This document shows positions 8,225-14,697 of a stretch of DNA of 17,531 nucleotides, in pieces. The DNA is taken from positions 1-17,531 of the forward strand of contig JAAPAA010000337.1 in NCBI GenBank assembly GCA_012274165.1, in the 5' to 3' direction. A program made the translations under genes and the position numbers. Numbering within the stretch: the first letter of the stretch is position 1; each line of letters starts with the position of its first letter. Under the pieces are notes generated by a model. That model was not told the origin of the DNA and ran no database searches. It was given only the letters and a program-made list of their open reading frames with translations. Source of the DNA: Thiobacillaceae bacterium. Its GTDB lineage: Bacteria > Pseudomonadota > Gammaproteobacteria > Burkholderiales > Thiobacillaceae.

Positions 8225-9193
8225 TCAGCGCGGCACGGACGGTTTGCGCGTGGCCCACAGGCTGGCGAACATGAAAGTTGCAATGATGAGGCCGACGATA
8301 CCGAGCGACAACCCAATCGGGATTTTGTAGAAATCGACAATCAGCATCTTGGATCCGACGAACACCAGCACCATCGCCAGGCCGTATTTCAGCAAATGGA
8401 AGCGTTCGGCCATGCCGGCGAGCATGAAGTACATCGCGCGCAGGCCAAGGATGGCGAAGATGTTCGAGGTGAACACGATGAAGGGATCGGTCGTGACCGC
8501 GAAAATCGCCGGGATCGAGTCAACCGCAAAAATCAGGTCGGACAACTCGATCATGATCAGCACCAGGAACAGCGGCGTAAACGTGCGCACGCCATTCTCG
8601 ACCACCCAGAATTTCTCGCCGCGATAATCCGGTGTCAGCCGCAGGTGGCGCTTGAACCAGTTGAGCAGCGGATTCTGGCTCATGTCAGGCGCGGCCTCGG
8701 CAGCCATCAGCATCTTGATACCAGTGATGACCAGGAACGCGCCGAATAGATACAGGATCCAGTGGAATTCCTGCACCAGCCACGCACCTGCAGCAATCAC
8801 CACGGCCCGCATCACGATGGCGCCGATGACGCCGTAAATCAGCACCCGCCGCTGGTATTCCGCAGGCACGGCAAAGAAGCTGAAAATCATCAGGAAGACG
8901 AAAATGTTGTCGACCGCGAGCGATTTCTCGATCAGGTAGCCAGTCAAAAACTCCATCGCCTTGGCGCCGGCAATCTCTGCGCCGTATGCGTCCTTGAGGT
9001 GCCACCACAGCAGGAGGTTGAACAGCATGGCCAGCGAAAACCAGATGAACGACCAGGCTGCCGCTTCCTTGAAGCTGACCTTGTGCGCCTTGTTGCCGCC
9101 GACCAGAAACAGGTCGATGGCCAGCATCACCAGCACGAAGCCGACAAATGCGCCCCACATCCAGGGCTCGCCGATATGCAGCGCAGCGTCCAT
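8225..9193 (-). CDS. TerC family integral membrane protein (Alx-like)
   Basis: 322-aa membrane protein of the TerC/Alx family, whose members are linked to manganese efflux, metalation of exported proteins and tellurite or alkaline stress. Length matches E. coli Alx (321 aa). About eight to nine helices are visible. Family-defining acidic membrane motifs are present: LAIDLFLVGG (24-33), EKSLAVDNIFVFLMIF (89-104) with Asp95, and ELSDLIFAVDSIPAIFA (216-232) with Asp219 and Asp225, followed by FTSNIFAILGLRAMYF. The ATG at 9193 has GGGA six nt upstream and lies 18 nt after the htpX stop, so the two are almost certainly co-transcribed. There is no room for the yybP-ykoY manganese riboswitch that precedes some terC/alx genes. 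Specificity for Mn is family inference. Confidence 0.92.
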   Translation of the reverse strand: MDAALHIGEPWMWGAFVGFVLVMLAIDLFLVGGNKAHKVSFKEAAAWSFIWFSLAMLFNLLLWWHLKDAYGAEIAGAKAMEFLTGYLIEKSLAVDNIFVFLMIFSFFAVPAEYQRRVLIYGVIGAIVMRAVVIAAGAWLVQEFHWILYLFGAFLVITGIKMLMAAEAAPDMSQNPLLNWFKRHLRLTPDYRGEKFWVVENGVRTFTPLFLVLIMIELSDLIFAVDSIPAIFAVTTDPFIVFTSNIFAILGLRAMYFMLAGMAERFHLLKYGLAMVLVFVGSKMLIVDFYKIPIGLSLGIVGLIIATFMFASLWATRKPSVPR

Positions 9194-9211
9194 GCTTTGT
9201 CCCGGTCTGGT

Positions 9212-10090
9212 TTAAGGCTGCACCGCACGCAATGCGGCGATGCGCTCTTCCAGCGGCGGGTGCGTCATGAACAGGCGCTTGATGCCGGACGCGCCGCCAC
9301 CGCTGATGCCGAAGGCCGCCATTTTCTCCGGCAGTGGCGCCGGGTGCAGACTGCCCAGGCGCTCCAGCGCGCCGATCATGTTTTGCTTGCCGGCCAGGCT
9401 GGCGCCGCCGCGATCGGCGCGGAACTCACGCTGGCGCGAGAACCACATGACGATGATCGAGGCGAGCACGCCGAGCACCATCTCGGCGATGATCATGGTG
9501 ACGAAAAACGCCGGGCCGGTACCACGCTCGGTCTTGAATATCAGCTTGTCCACGGTATGACCGATCACGCGCGACAAGAACATGACAAAGGTATTCACCA
9601 CGCCCTGAATCAGCGCCAGCGTCACCATGTCGCCGTTGGCGACGTGGGCGATTTCGTGGCCGATCACCGCTTCGGCCTCCGCGCGCGTCATCGCCTGCAG
9701 CAAACCGGACGACACCGCGACCAGCGCGTTGTTCTTGCTCATGCCCGTGGCGAACGCGTTGGCTTCGGGCGTATCGAAAATGCCCACTTCCGGCATGCCG
9801 ATCCCGGCGTCGGCGGCGTATTTCTTCACGGTTTCGACCAGCCAGAATTCAGTCGAATTCGACGGCGTCTCGATCACCCGCACCCCCATCGATTTCTTGG
9901 CCATCCATTTTGAGATCGCCAGCGAAATCAACGAGCCGCCAAATCCCATCACCGCCGCGAAGATCAGCAGCGAAGTCAGGTTCAGCCCTTGCGCGGTGAG
10001 GTAGGGCTCGACGCCCAGAATGCGCATGGTGATGGACAGCACCAGCACGATGGCCATATTGGTGGCGAGGAATAGAAAAATACGTTTCAT
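9212..10090 (-). CDS. htpX: Protease HtpX (membrane zinc metalloprotease, M48)
   Basis: 292-aa inner-membrane protease that degrades misfolded membrane proteins alongside FtsH; E. coli HtpX is 293 aa. Two N-terminal helices (about 4-24 and 38-60) precede the catalytic domain. The zinc motif HEIAH is at 145-149, and the third zinc ligand is the glutamate of the REFRAD motif (Glu222). Two further helices lie near 158-175 and 195-216. The family segments TPEANAFATG and MTHPPLEERI are present. ATG 10090 is preceded by GGAG. It is first in the minus-strand run and is transcribed divergently from nhaR, from a shared 140-bp promoter region with dyad symmetry, so NhaR or another regulator may control it. 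TerC follows after 18 nt. Confidence 0.96.
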   Translation of the reverse strand: MKRIFLFLATNMAIVLVLSITMRILGVEPYLTAQGLNLTSLLIFAAVMGFGGSLISLAISKWMAKKSMGVRVIETPSNSTEFWLVETVKKYAADAGIGMPEVGIFDTPEANAFATGMSKNNALVAVSSGLLQAMTRAEAEAVIGHEIAHVANGDMVTLALIQGVVNTFVMFLSRVIGHTVDKLIFKTERGTGPAFFVTMIIAEMVLGVLASIIVMWFSRQREFRADRGGASLAGKQNMIGALERLGSLHPAPLPEKMAAFGISGGGASGIKRLFMTHPPLEERIAALRAVQP

Positions 10091-10145
10091 GCGTTTCTCC
10101 AGTTATTGCCAAGAGTGTGTTCGAGCAGGCAATGCTCTTACGAGT

Positions 10146-10209
10146 ACCGAACAGAGTATAGATTGCGCAATAACAATAAAATTCGATTTTTATACTGCTA
10201 TTGTTCGGT
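10146..10209. promoter_or_regulatory. Divergent htpX/nhaR promoter region with an 8-bp inverted repeat
   Basis: Mirrored -10 elements are visible: TATACT on the minus strand (10160-10155, toward htpX) and TATACT on the plus strand (10191-10196, toward nhaR). Neither has a good -35 at 16-18 nt, which fits activator dependence. A perfect inverted repeat, ACCGAACA (10146-10153) and TGTTCGGT (10202-10209), places one arm at each predicted start site. A second one, AACAATA (10172-10178) and TATTGTT (10199-10205), and the palindrome ATTGCGCAAT (10162-10171) lie between. The promoters are inferred; the repeats are read directly. Confidence 0.55.
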
Positions 10210-10230
10210 TTTATCGATCTGAGATGCACC

Positions 10231-11136
10231 ATGCTCAACTACAAGCACCTGCATTATTTCCGTACCGTCGCCAAAGCGGGTGCCATCAACCGCGCCGCCG
10301 AGAAACTCCACCTGACGCCACAAACCTTGTCGGGCCAGATCAGCACGTTCGAGATCCGTCTGGGCGTAACCCTGTTCAGGCGCACCGGACGCCGGCTCGA
10401 GCTGACCGATGCCGGGCGCACCGCGCTGACGTACGCAGACGAAATTTTCCAGGTGGGCGCCGAGCTGGAGGATGCGTTGCAGAACACCGCAGGCACGCGC
10501 ATTCACCCGTTCCGGGTCGGCATCGCTGACGTCGTGCCCAAAGTCATAGCCTATCAATTGCTGGCGCCGGCCCTCACGCTGGCTGAACCGGTCAAGCTGG
10601 TATGCAGGGAAGACCGGCTGGAGCAGCTCGCCGCCGAACTATCGATCCACCGGCTCGACATGGTGCTGGCGGATCGCCCGCTGCCGCCCACCATGGACAT
10701 TAAAGGCTACAGCCACCCGCTGGGTGAATGCGGAATTGCTTTTCTGGCCGCTCGCAGCCTGGCAAGCACACTGGCACCCGGCTTTCCCGCCTGCCTGCAC
10801 GGTACGCCGCTGCTGATCCCCGGCGAGGACAGCGCACTGCGCGCCCCCCTTTTGCGCTGGCTCGAACGCAAGGGCCTGCAGTCCACCATCGTCGGCGAAT
10901 TCGACGACAGCGCCTTGATGAGCGCCTTTGGCCAGGCCGGCGCGGGAGTGTTCCCGGTGCCGTTGACCACCGCGCCTGAGGTGATGCGGCAATACGACGT
11001 GATCGAACTGGGGCGGACACTGGACATACGCGAACGCTTCTTTGTCATCTCAGTCGAGCGGCGACTCAGCCATCCGGCCGTATTGGCCGTGAGCGAGGCA
11101 GCGCGGCGCCGGTTTCAGTTAGCGGACGTGGATTGA
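10231..11136 (+). CDS. nhaR: LysR-family transcriptional regulator, NhaR-type
   Basis: 301-aa DNA-binding regulator, the same length as E. coli NhaR, which activates nhaA in response to sodium. Residues 1-60 form the winged helix-turn-helix, with LNYKHLHYFRTVAKAGAINR and LTPQTLSGQI; the TPQT..GQI recognition helix is characteristic of NhaR rather than general LysR proteins. Matches continue in the effector domain: GECGIAFLA, FPACL, LLIPGEDSALR, GEFDDSALMSAFG and SHPAVL all have close counterparts in NhaR. I start at ATG 10231; an in-frame TTG at 10201 would lie over the operator-like repeat. No Na+/H+ antiporter gene adjoins it, so its targets may be elsewhere or include htpX. Its 3' end overlaps the convergent PIN-domain gene by 22 bp. 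Confidence 0.88.
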   Translation: MLNYKHLHYFRTVAKAGAINRAAEKLHLTPQTLSGQISTFEIRLGVTLFRRTGRRLELTDAGRTALTYADEIFQVGAELEDALQNTAGTRIHPFRVGIADVVPKVIAYQLLAPALTLAEPVKLVCREDRLEQLAAELSIHRLDMVLADRPLPPTMDIKGYSHPLGECGIAFLAARSLASTLAPGFPACLHGTPLLIPGEDSALRAPLLRWLERKGLQSTIVGEFDDSALMSAFGQAGAGVFPVPLTTAPEVMRQYDVIELGRTLDIRERFFVISVERRLSHPAVLAVSEAARRRFQLADVD

Positions 11137-11588
11137 TGCCGCAACGGCGCGTTCAGCCAGCGCACCGCCTCGGCAGGCGACATGATGCGGAATTGTGGCG
11201 CGCAACGACGCCGCAGATCGAGCAGGGCGCGGTCCTTGCTCACCAGCGCTACGGCCGGGATCGCGGCCGCAAGCTCCAGGAATTTTTGATCATCGGCATC
11301 GCGACAACGCGGCAAACCCATTCCCGTTCCCGGCTCCGCAACCAATGACACGCAGGCAATATAACGTGCATCGATCGCCGCCTGCGCCGCCGCATCCAGC
11401 CCGAATCCGGGATAGCCCAGCACGCGCCGCCATTCCGCCATCGTGGCCGGGCTCGCCGCACAACGGATCAGCCCGGCTTCCAGCGCGTCCGCCAGGGGAC
11501 GCGTGGCGGGGTCGTCGAAATGAAACAGGTCGAGCACCACATTGGTGTCGAGCACCCAAAGCGGTTGCTCCGGACGGGCGTTATTCAA
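11115..11588 (-). CDS. PIN-domain protein (putative toxin component, COG1569-like)
   Basis: About 157-aa PIN-fold nuclease, the family of VapC-type RNases. The acidic residues expected to bind Mg2+ are visible (numbering from the TTG): Asp14 in WVLDTNVVLD, Glu52 in TMAEWRRVLG, Asp97-Asp100 in CRDADDQKFLELA and Asp119 in LVSKDRALL. The start is uncertain. I use TTG 11588, which overlaps the thioredoxin stop by 8 bp; GTG 11555 is an alternative, and a longer open frame running back into the thioredoxin gene is not PIN-like. No antitoxin gene precedes or follows it, so it may be an orphan or have a cellular RNase role. Its 3' end overlaps nhaR antisense by 22 bp. Fold is confident; toxicity is not shown. 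Confidence 0.78.
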   Translation of the reverse strand: MNNARPEQPLWVLDTNVVLDLFHFDDPATRPLADALEAGLIRCAASPATMAEWRRVLGYPGFGLDAAAQAAIDARYIACVSLVAEPGTGMGLPRCRDADDQKFLELAAAIPAVALVSKDRALLDLRRRCAPQFRIMSPAEAVRWLNAPLRHQSTSAN

Positions 11589-11928
11589 TGCCGGCGTGTT
11601 CGGCGATGAAGTCGTGCACCCAGTGTTCGGGGTGGGCGCTGGAAAAACGCCCGACGATTTCGCCCTTGACGAACAGCAGCACGGTGGGAAATCCGCGCAG
11701 TCCATAGCGGCCGGCCAGTTTCATGTTCGCGCCCTCGTCCACCTCGACCTTGGCCATGTGCAATTTGCCGGCGTAATGCGCGATGACGCGCTCCAGCACC
11801 GGCGTCAGCGCGCGGCAGGGCGGGCACCAGTCGGCCCAGAAGTCGACCAGGATGGGGCGCGCGTGCGAAGCCTCGATCACGTCGCGCTCAAAGGACTCCA
11901 GGTGGGTATCGAAAATCAGGTCTGCCAT
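11581..11928 (-). CDS. Thioredoxin-fold protein with a CPPC active site
   Basis: 115-aa single-domain thioredoxin-like protein without a signal peptide, so cytoplasmic. The active site reads WADWCPPCRAL with Cys35 and Cys38; the usual thioredoxin has CGPC. Other thioredoxin features are the VDFWA strand before the active site, the KVEVDEGANMKLAGRYGLRGFPT stretch containing cis-Pro81, and a C-terminal helix. I start at ATG 11928, where the fold begins; the open frame extends 29 codons further without homologous sequence. The Shine-Dalgarno is weak. The gene overlaps the PIN-domain gene by 8 bp, so the two are likely co-translated. The CPPC motif usually shifts redox potential, so it may act on a specific partner rather than as the general reductant. 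Confidence 0.88.
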   Translation of the reverse strand: MADLIFDTHLESFERDVIEASHARPILVDFWADWCPPCRALTPVLERVIAHYAGKLHMAKVEVDEGANMKLAGRYGLRGFPTVLLFVKGEIVGRFSSAHPEHWVHDFIAEHAGIE

Positions 11929-11994
11929 GGGGAAGTGATCCGGAAAGTGCCGCCATTTTGCCTCAAACCCGCCGCAGGCAGCGCACCGTATTCG

Positions 11995-12030
11995 GGTCAA
12001 GCCCGGACTCCCCAAATCAGGTCAAGCCTG
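11995..12030. repeat. Pair of 11-bp direct repeats in the divergent thioredoxin/140-aa promoter region
   Basis: GGTCAAGCCCG (11995-12005) and GGTCAAGCCTG (12020-12030) differ at one position and start 25 bp apart. On the minus strand each carries TTGACC, a good -35-like hexamer, but I find no matching -10 at proper spacing. They may be regulator sites or chance repeats in the 115-bp intergenic stretch. Confidence 0.3.
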
Positions 12031-12043
12031 CTAACGTTATGCC

Positions 12044-12466
12044 ATGGAAGAACGTTTCTATCGCGAACCGGAAATCGCGCGGCTGCCCGCCTTTCTTCCC
12101 GCAGCCACATACAACCTCGCGCACACCCTGCTGGCGCGCGCCGGCAAATGCCTGTTTGTGCCGATCCGCTCCATGCAATACATGGCGGTGCTGGACGCGG
12201 AAGAATTCATCTTCGTCGACAGCCAGAACAAGGCCTGGGTCGAACTGGCCTGGCAGCGCTTTCAACCGAAGGCGCGTACCTCGCTCGATGAACGCGTGCC
12301 ATTCGAAGTAGCGCATTACCTGCCGCAGGCGGCCGACACCATGAAGCGTTTGCCCGGCGAGTTTCATCAAGCCTTGCTACACCTCGCCGGGCGCGACAGG
12401 CCGGACACGTCTGCCACCATTCTTACCCTGCACAGCAAGACCAGGACAGAAGACTCACCACGTTAA
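12044..12466 (+). CDS. Hypothetical protein, 140 aa
   Basis: I do not recognise the family. The protein is soluble, with no signal peptide or membrane helix. The N-terminal half has a beta-rich look (KCLFVPIRSMQYMAVLDAEEFIFVDSQNKAWVELAWQRF, residues 35-73), followed by RTSLDERVPFEVAHYLPQ and a helical segment ending near residue 115 (TMKRLPGEFHQALLHLAG). The last 25 residues are polar and probably disordered. The coding style looks real and long stretches have patterned hydrophobicity. ATG 12044 has no obvious Shine-Dalgarno. It is transcribed away from the thioredoxin gene and ends 66 nt before SulP-1. It might be a conserved protein of unknown function in related betaproteobacteria; I cannot assign a role. 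Confidence 0.7.
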   Translation: MEERFYREPEIARLPAFLPAATYNLAHTLLARAGKCLFVPIRSMQYMAVLDAEEFIFVDSQNKAWVELAWQRFQPKARTSLDERVPFEVAHYLPQAADTMKRLPGEFHQALLHLAGRDRPDTSATILTLHSKTRTEDSPR

Positions 12467-12469
12467 AGC

Positions 12470-12486
12470 AACCGATCCTGTCGGTT
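12470..12486 (+). terminator. Weak hairpin after the 140-aa gene
   Basis: AACCGA (12470-12475) and TCGGTT (12481-12486) form a perfect 6-bp stem with a 5-nt loop, four bases after the stop codon. No U-tract follows, so it is at best a weak or Rho-assisted terminator or an mRNA 3'-end stem. Confidence 0.25.
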
Positions 12487-12532
12487 CGCTGCACTGGGTC
12501 ATCGGGCATGAATGCATTAAAATGCGCGCACC

Positions 12533-14335
12533 ATGTCCAATACCCTGACCAAATTCGCCCAGGTTTGCCCGCTCTGGGTTTACAAACTCTTTCCCTTTTT
12601 GCGCTGGTGGCCTTCGGTCAACGCCGGTACCGCACGCACCGACGCGATGGCGGGCCTGACCGGCGCCCTCATCGTGTTGCCGCAGGGGGTAGCCTTCGCA
12701 ACCATCGCCGGCCTGCCGCCTGAATACGGTCTGTATGCGGCCATGATGCCCGCAATTGTCGGCGCCCTGTGGGGGTCGTCGTGGCATCTGGTATCCGGCC
12801 CCACCACGGCAATTTCCATCGCTGTATTTGCCTCAGTCAGCCCCTTTGCCACACCTGGCTCGCCGGAATTCATCAGTATGGTGCTGACGCTGACCTTCAT
12901 GGCCGGGGTGTTCCAGTTGATTCTCGGTTTGGCGCGCATGGGCGTGTTGGTCAACTTCATTTCCCATACCGTGGTGATCGGCTTTACCGCAGGGGCGGCC
13001 ATGCTCATCGCGGGCAGCCAGATCAAGAACTTCTTCGGCCTGGCTATCCCGCGCGGCACACCCTTCTTTGAAACCCTGTCCATGTTCGCCCGGCATATTG
13101 GCGACATCGATCCTTACGTCACTGCAGTGGCCGCCACCACGCTGATCTCGGGCATTCTGGTCAAGCGTTTCTTCCCCAAGTTTCCCTACATGATCGCTGC
13201 CATGCTGGTGGGCAGCTTTCTGGCACTGTTCCTGAACAATCATTACGGTGTTGACGTCACCCACATCAAGACCGTTGGTGCGCTGCCCGCGGGCCTGCCG
13301 CCCTTGTCGGCGCCGGACCTTTCTTTTGGCGCGCTGGAGCAGATGCTGTTCCCCGCGCTCATCATTACCATGCTGGCGCTGACCGAAGCGGTATCCATTT
13401 CGCGTGCCATCGCCACCAAATCCGGCCAGCACATCGACGGCAATCAGGAGTTTGTCGGACAGGGTCTGTCCAACGTGGTCGGCAGTTTTTTCTCCAGCTA
13501 CGCCTCCAGCGGCTCGTTCAACCGCAGCGGCGTTAACTACGCAGCAGGTGCGCGGACCCCTCTGGCCGCCGTGTTCGCTTCCCTGTTCCTGGTGGTGATT
13601 CTGTTGCTGGTGGCGCCGTTAGCCGCCTATCTGCCCAATGCGGCGATGGCCGGCATCCTGTTTCTGGTGGCCTGGGGCCTGATCGACTTCCACCACATCA
13701 GTCTGCTGCCGAAAATCAACAAGCAGGAAACCATCGTGCTGTGGGTCACCCTGATCGGCACCCTGATCGATCTGGAAAAGGGCATTTTCTTCGGCATCGC
13801 GCTGTCGCTGATTTTCTATCTGTATCGCACCTCGCGGCCCATGCTGGAACCCGTACTGCCCGATCCCGATCCGAGCAACTACCACTACGGCCCCCTCGAC
13901 GGCCGGCCGGAATGCCCGCAAGTCAAGATGCTGCGGCTCAACGGCTCGATTTTCTTTGGCGCTGTCGCGCATTTGCAGCAGCAACTGCAGGAGCTTGAAG
14001 AGCAGGAACCGGAACGCAAGCATCTGGTCATCATGGCCAGCGGCATCAATTTTGTTGACCTCGCGGGGGCGGAATTTCTGGCTGAGGCGGCGCGCCAGCG
14101 TCGCAAGATCGGTGGCAATCTGTACTTTTACCGCATGAAGGACAGCCTCCATGAAACCCTGAAGCGCGGGCACTTCATGGACGACATCGGCGAGGAAAAT
14201 CTGTTTCCGGCCAAGACTCGCCCGATGTCGGTCATTTATGGCAAGCTCGACAACGAGATTTGCCGCAACTGTCCCGTGCGTGCTTTCCCCGTCTGCCAGA
14301 CGCATCTGCCCAACGGAGAGACACGCACTGCATAA
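12533..14335 (+). CDS. SulP-family anion permease with STAS domain (SulP-1)
   Basis: 600-aa SLC26/SulP transporter of the inner membrane. The membrane domain (about 30-435) starts with the SulP signature around residues 38-92 (GVAFATIAGLPPEYGLYAA ... VSGPTTAIS) and includes the later EAVSISRAIATKSGQ and NQEFVGQGLSNVVGSFFSSY segments (285-322), which resemble sulfate-type members. The STAS domain spans about 460-570; its loop reads FVDLAGAEFL, with no Ser or Thr at the position phosphorylated in SpoIIAA-like STAS proteins. An unusual tail carries Cys577, Cys580, Cys588 and His591. The ATG at 12533 has no Shine-Dalgarno, and a TAAAAT element lies only 9 nt upstream, so a near-leaderless transcript is possible. 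Sulfate is the default guess for substrate; bicarbonate or a dicarboxylate cannot be excluded. Confidence 0.92.
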   Translation: MSNTLTKFAQVCPLWVYKLFPFLRWWPSVNAGTARTDAMAGLTGALIVLPQGVAFATIAGLPPEYGLYAAMMPAIVGALWGSSWHLVSGPTTAISIAVFASVSPFATPGSPEFISMVLTLTFMAGVFQLILGLARMGVLVNFISHTVVIGFTAGAAMLIAGSQIKNFFGLAIPRGTPFFETLSMFARHIGDIDPYVTAVAATTLISGILVKRFFPKFPYMIAAMLVGSFLALFLNNHYGVDVTHIKTVGALPAGLPPLSAPDLSFGALEQMLFPALIITMLALTEAVSISRAIATKSGQHIDGNQEFVGQGLSNVVGSFFSSYASSGSFNRSGVNYAAGARTPLAAVFASLFLVVILLLVAPLAAYLPNAAMAGILFLVAWGLIDFHHISLLPKINKQETIVLWVTLIGTLIDLEKGIFFGIALSLIFYLYRTSRPMLEPVLPDPDPSNYHYGPLDGRPECPQVKMLRLNGSIFFGAVAHLQQQLQELEEQEPERKHLVIMASGINFVDLAGAEFLAEAARQRRKIGGNLYFYRMKDSLHETLKRGHFMDDIGEENLFPAKTRPMSVIYGKLDNEICRNCPVRAFPVCQTHLPNGETRTA

Positions 14336-14644
14336 ATCGAATTCGCAGGGACATTGCACGTTGCCGGGCGCTCGGTTGGGGCGTCATGACGGCAGGATTG
14401 TACGGTGCTGTTCTCGCGCTTCATTACATCCCGGTTTATTCGAGCTGCCGGTAGCTGCCTTGCAGACGCTCAATTGTATGGGCGACGGCGTCCTGGCACT
14501 GGCCTTGATTCTGGGCGTACACCCTACTGAATCGCTGTTAACGGGCATGCGCGAACACAAAAAGCAACACATTGCGCATACGGATGCGGTCGGCGTGGCC
14601 GGGTAATTCGGCTTCGGACAGCGACTGGTGCGATGGTAAAATTC
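14336..14644 (+). other. Intergenic stretch after SulP-1, no convincing gene
   Basis: This stretch of about 300 bp before the terminator contains a perfect 10-bp palindrome CGTCATGACG (14382-14391) and a short open frame from ATG 14479 to TAA 14606 (42 codons, MGDGVLALALILGVHPTESL...) that has no Shine-Dalgarno and no recognisable family. A 22-codon frame from 14386 is also open. No tRNA, 4.5S or other structured RNA signature is evident. It could hold a small RNA ending at the 14645-14667 terminator, a small gene or the remnant of one. Confidence 0.3.
14615..14642 (+). promoter_or_regulatory. Candidate promoter of the carbonic anhydrase/SulP-2 operon
   Basis: TAAAAT (14637-14642, 5/6 to the -10 consensus) follows CGGACA (14615-14620, 4/6 to the -35 consensus) at 16 nt; the overlapping TTCGGA (14613-14618) at 18 nt is an alternative. 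Initiation near 14649 would fall inside the left arm of the terminator hairpin, so transcripts from here would lack part of that stem and escape termination. Confidence 0.4.
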
Positions 14645-14667
14645 AAGAGCCGGATTTTCCGGCTCTT
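14645..14667 (+). terminator. Strong Rho-independent terminator upstream of the carbonic anhydrase gene
   Basis: AAGAGCCGGA (14645-14654) and TCCGGCTCTT (14658-14667) form a perfect 10-bp stem with a 3-nt loop, followed by TGTTT. It should stop transcripts arriving from SulP-1 or from the preceding gap, separating them from the carbonic anhydrase operon, which begins 30 nt later. Confidence 0.85.
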
Positions 14668-14697
14668 TGTTTATCCGCAGTTGCTTGAGGCTCAAAC

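Noticed and set aside
9194..9211. Manganese (yybP-ykoY) riboswitch ahead of the TerC-like gene
   Set aside because: Only 18 nt separate it from htpX; no such structure fits, and I see none upstream of htpX.
7149..9913. Long plus-strand frames of about 390 codons (7149-8330 and 8762-9913)
   Set aside because: Mirror frames of the AI-2E, TerC and HtpX genes, which have unmistakable family motifs.
11581..12015. Longer thioredoxin start at 12015
   Set aside because: The extra 29 codons are not thioredoxin-like; the fold begins at the ATG at 11928.
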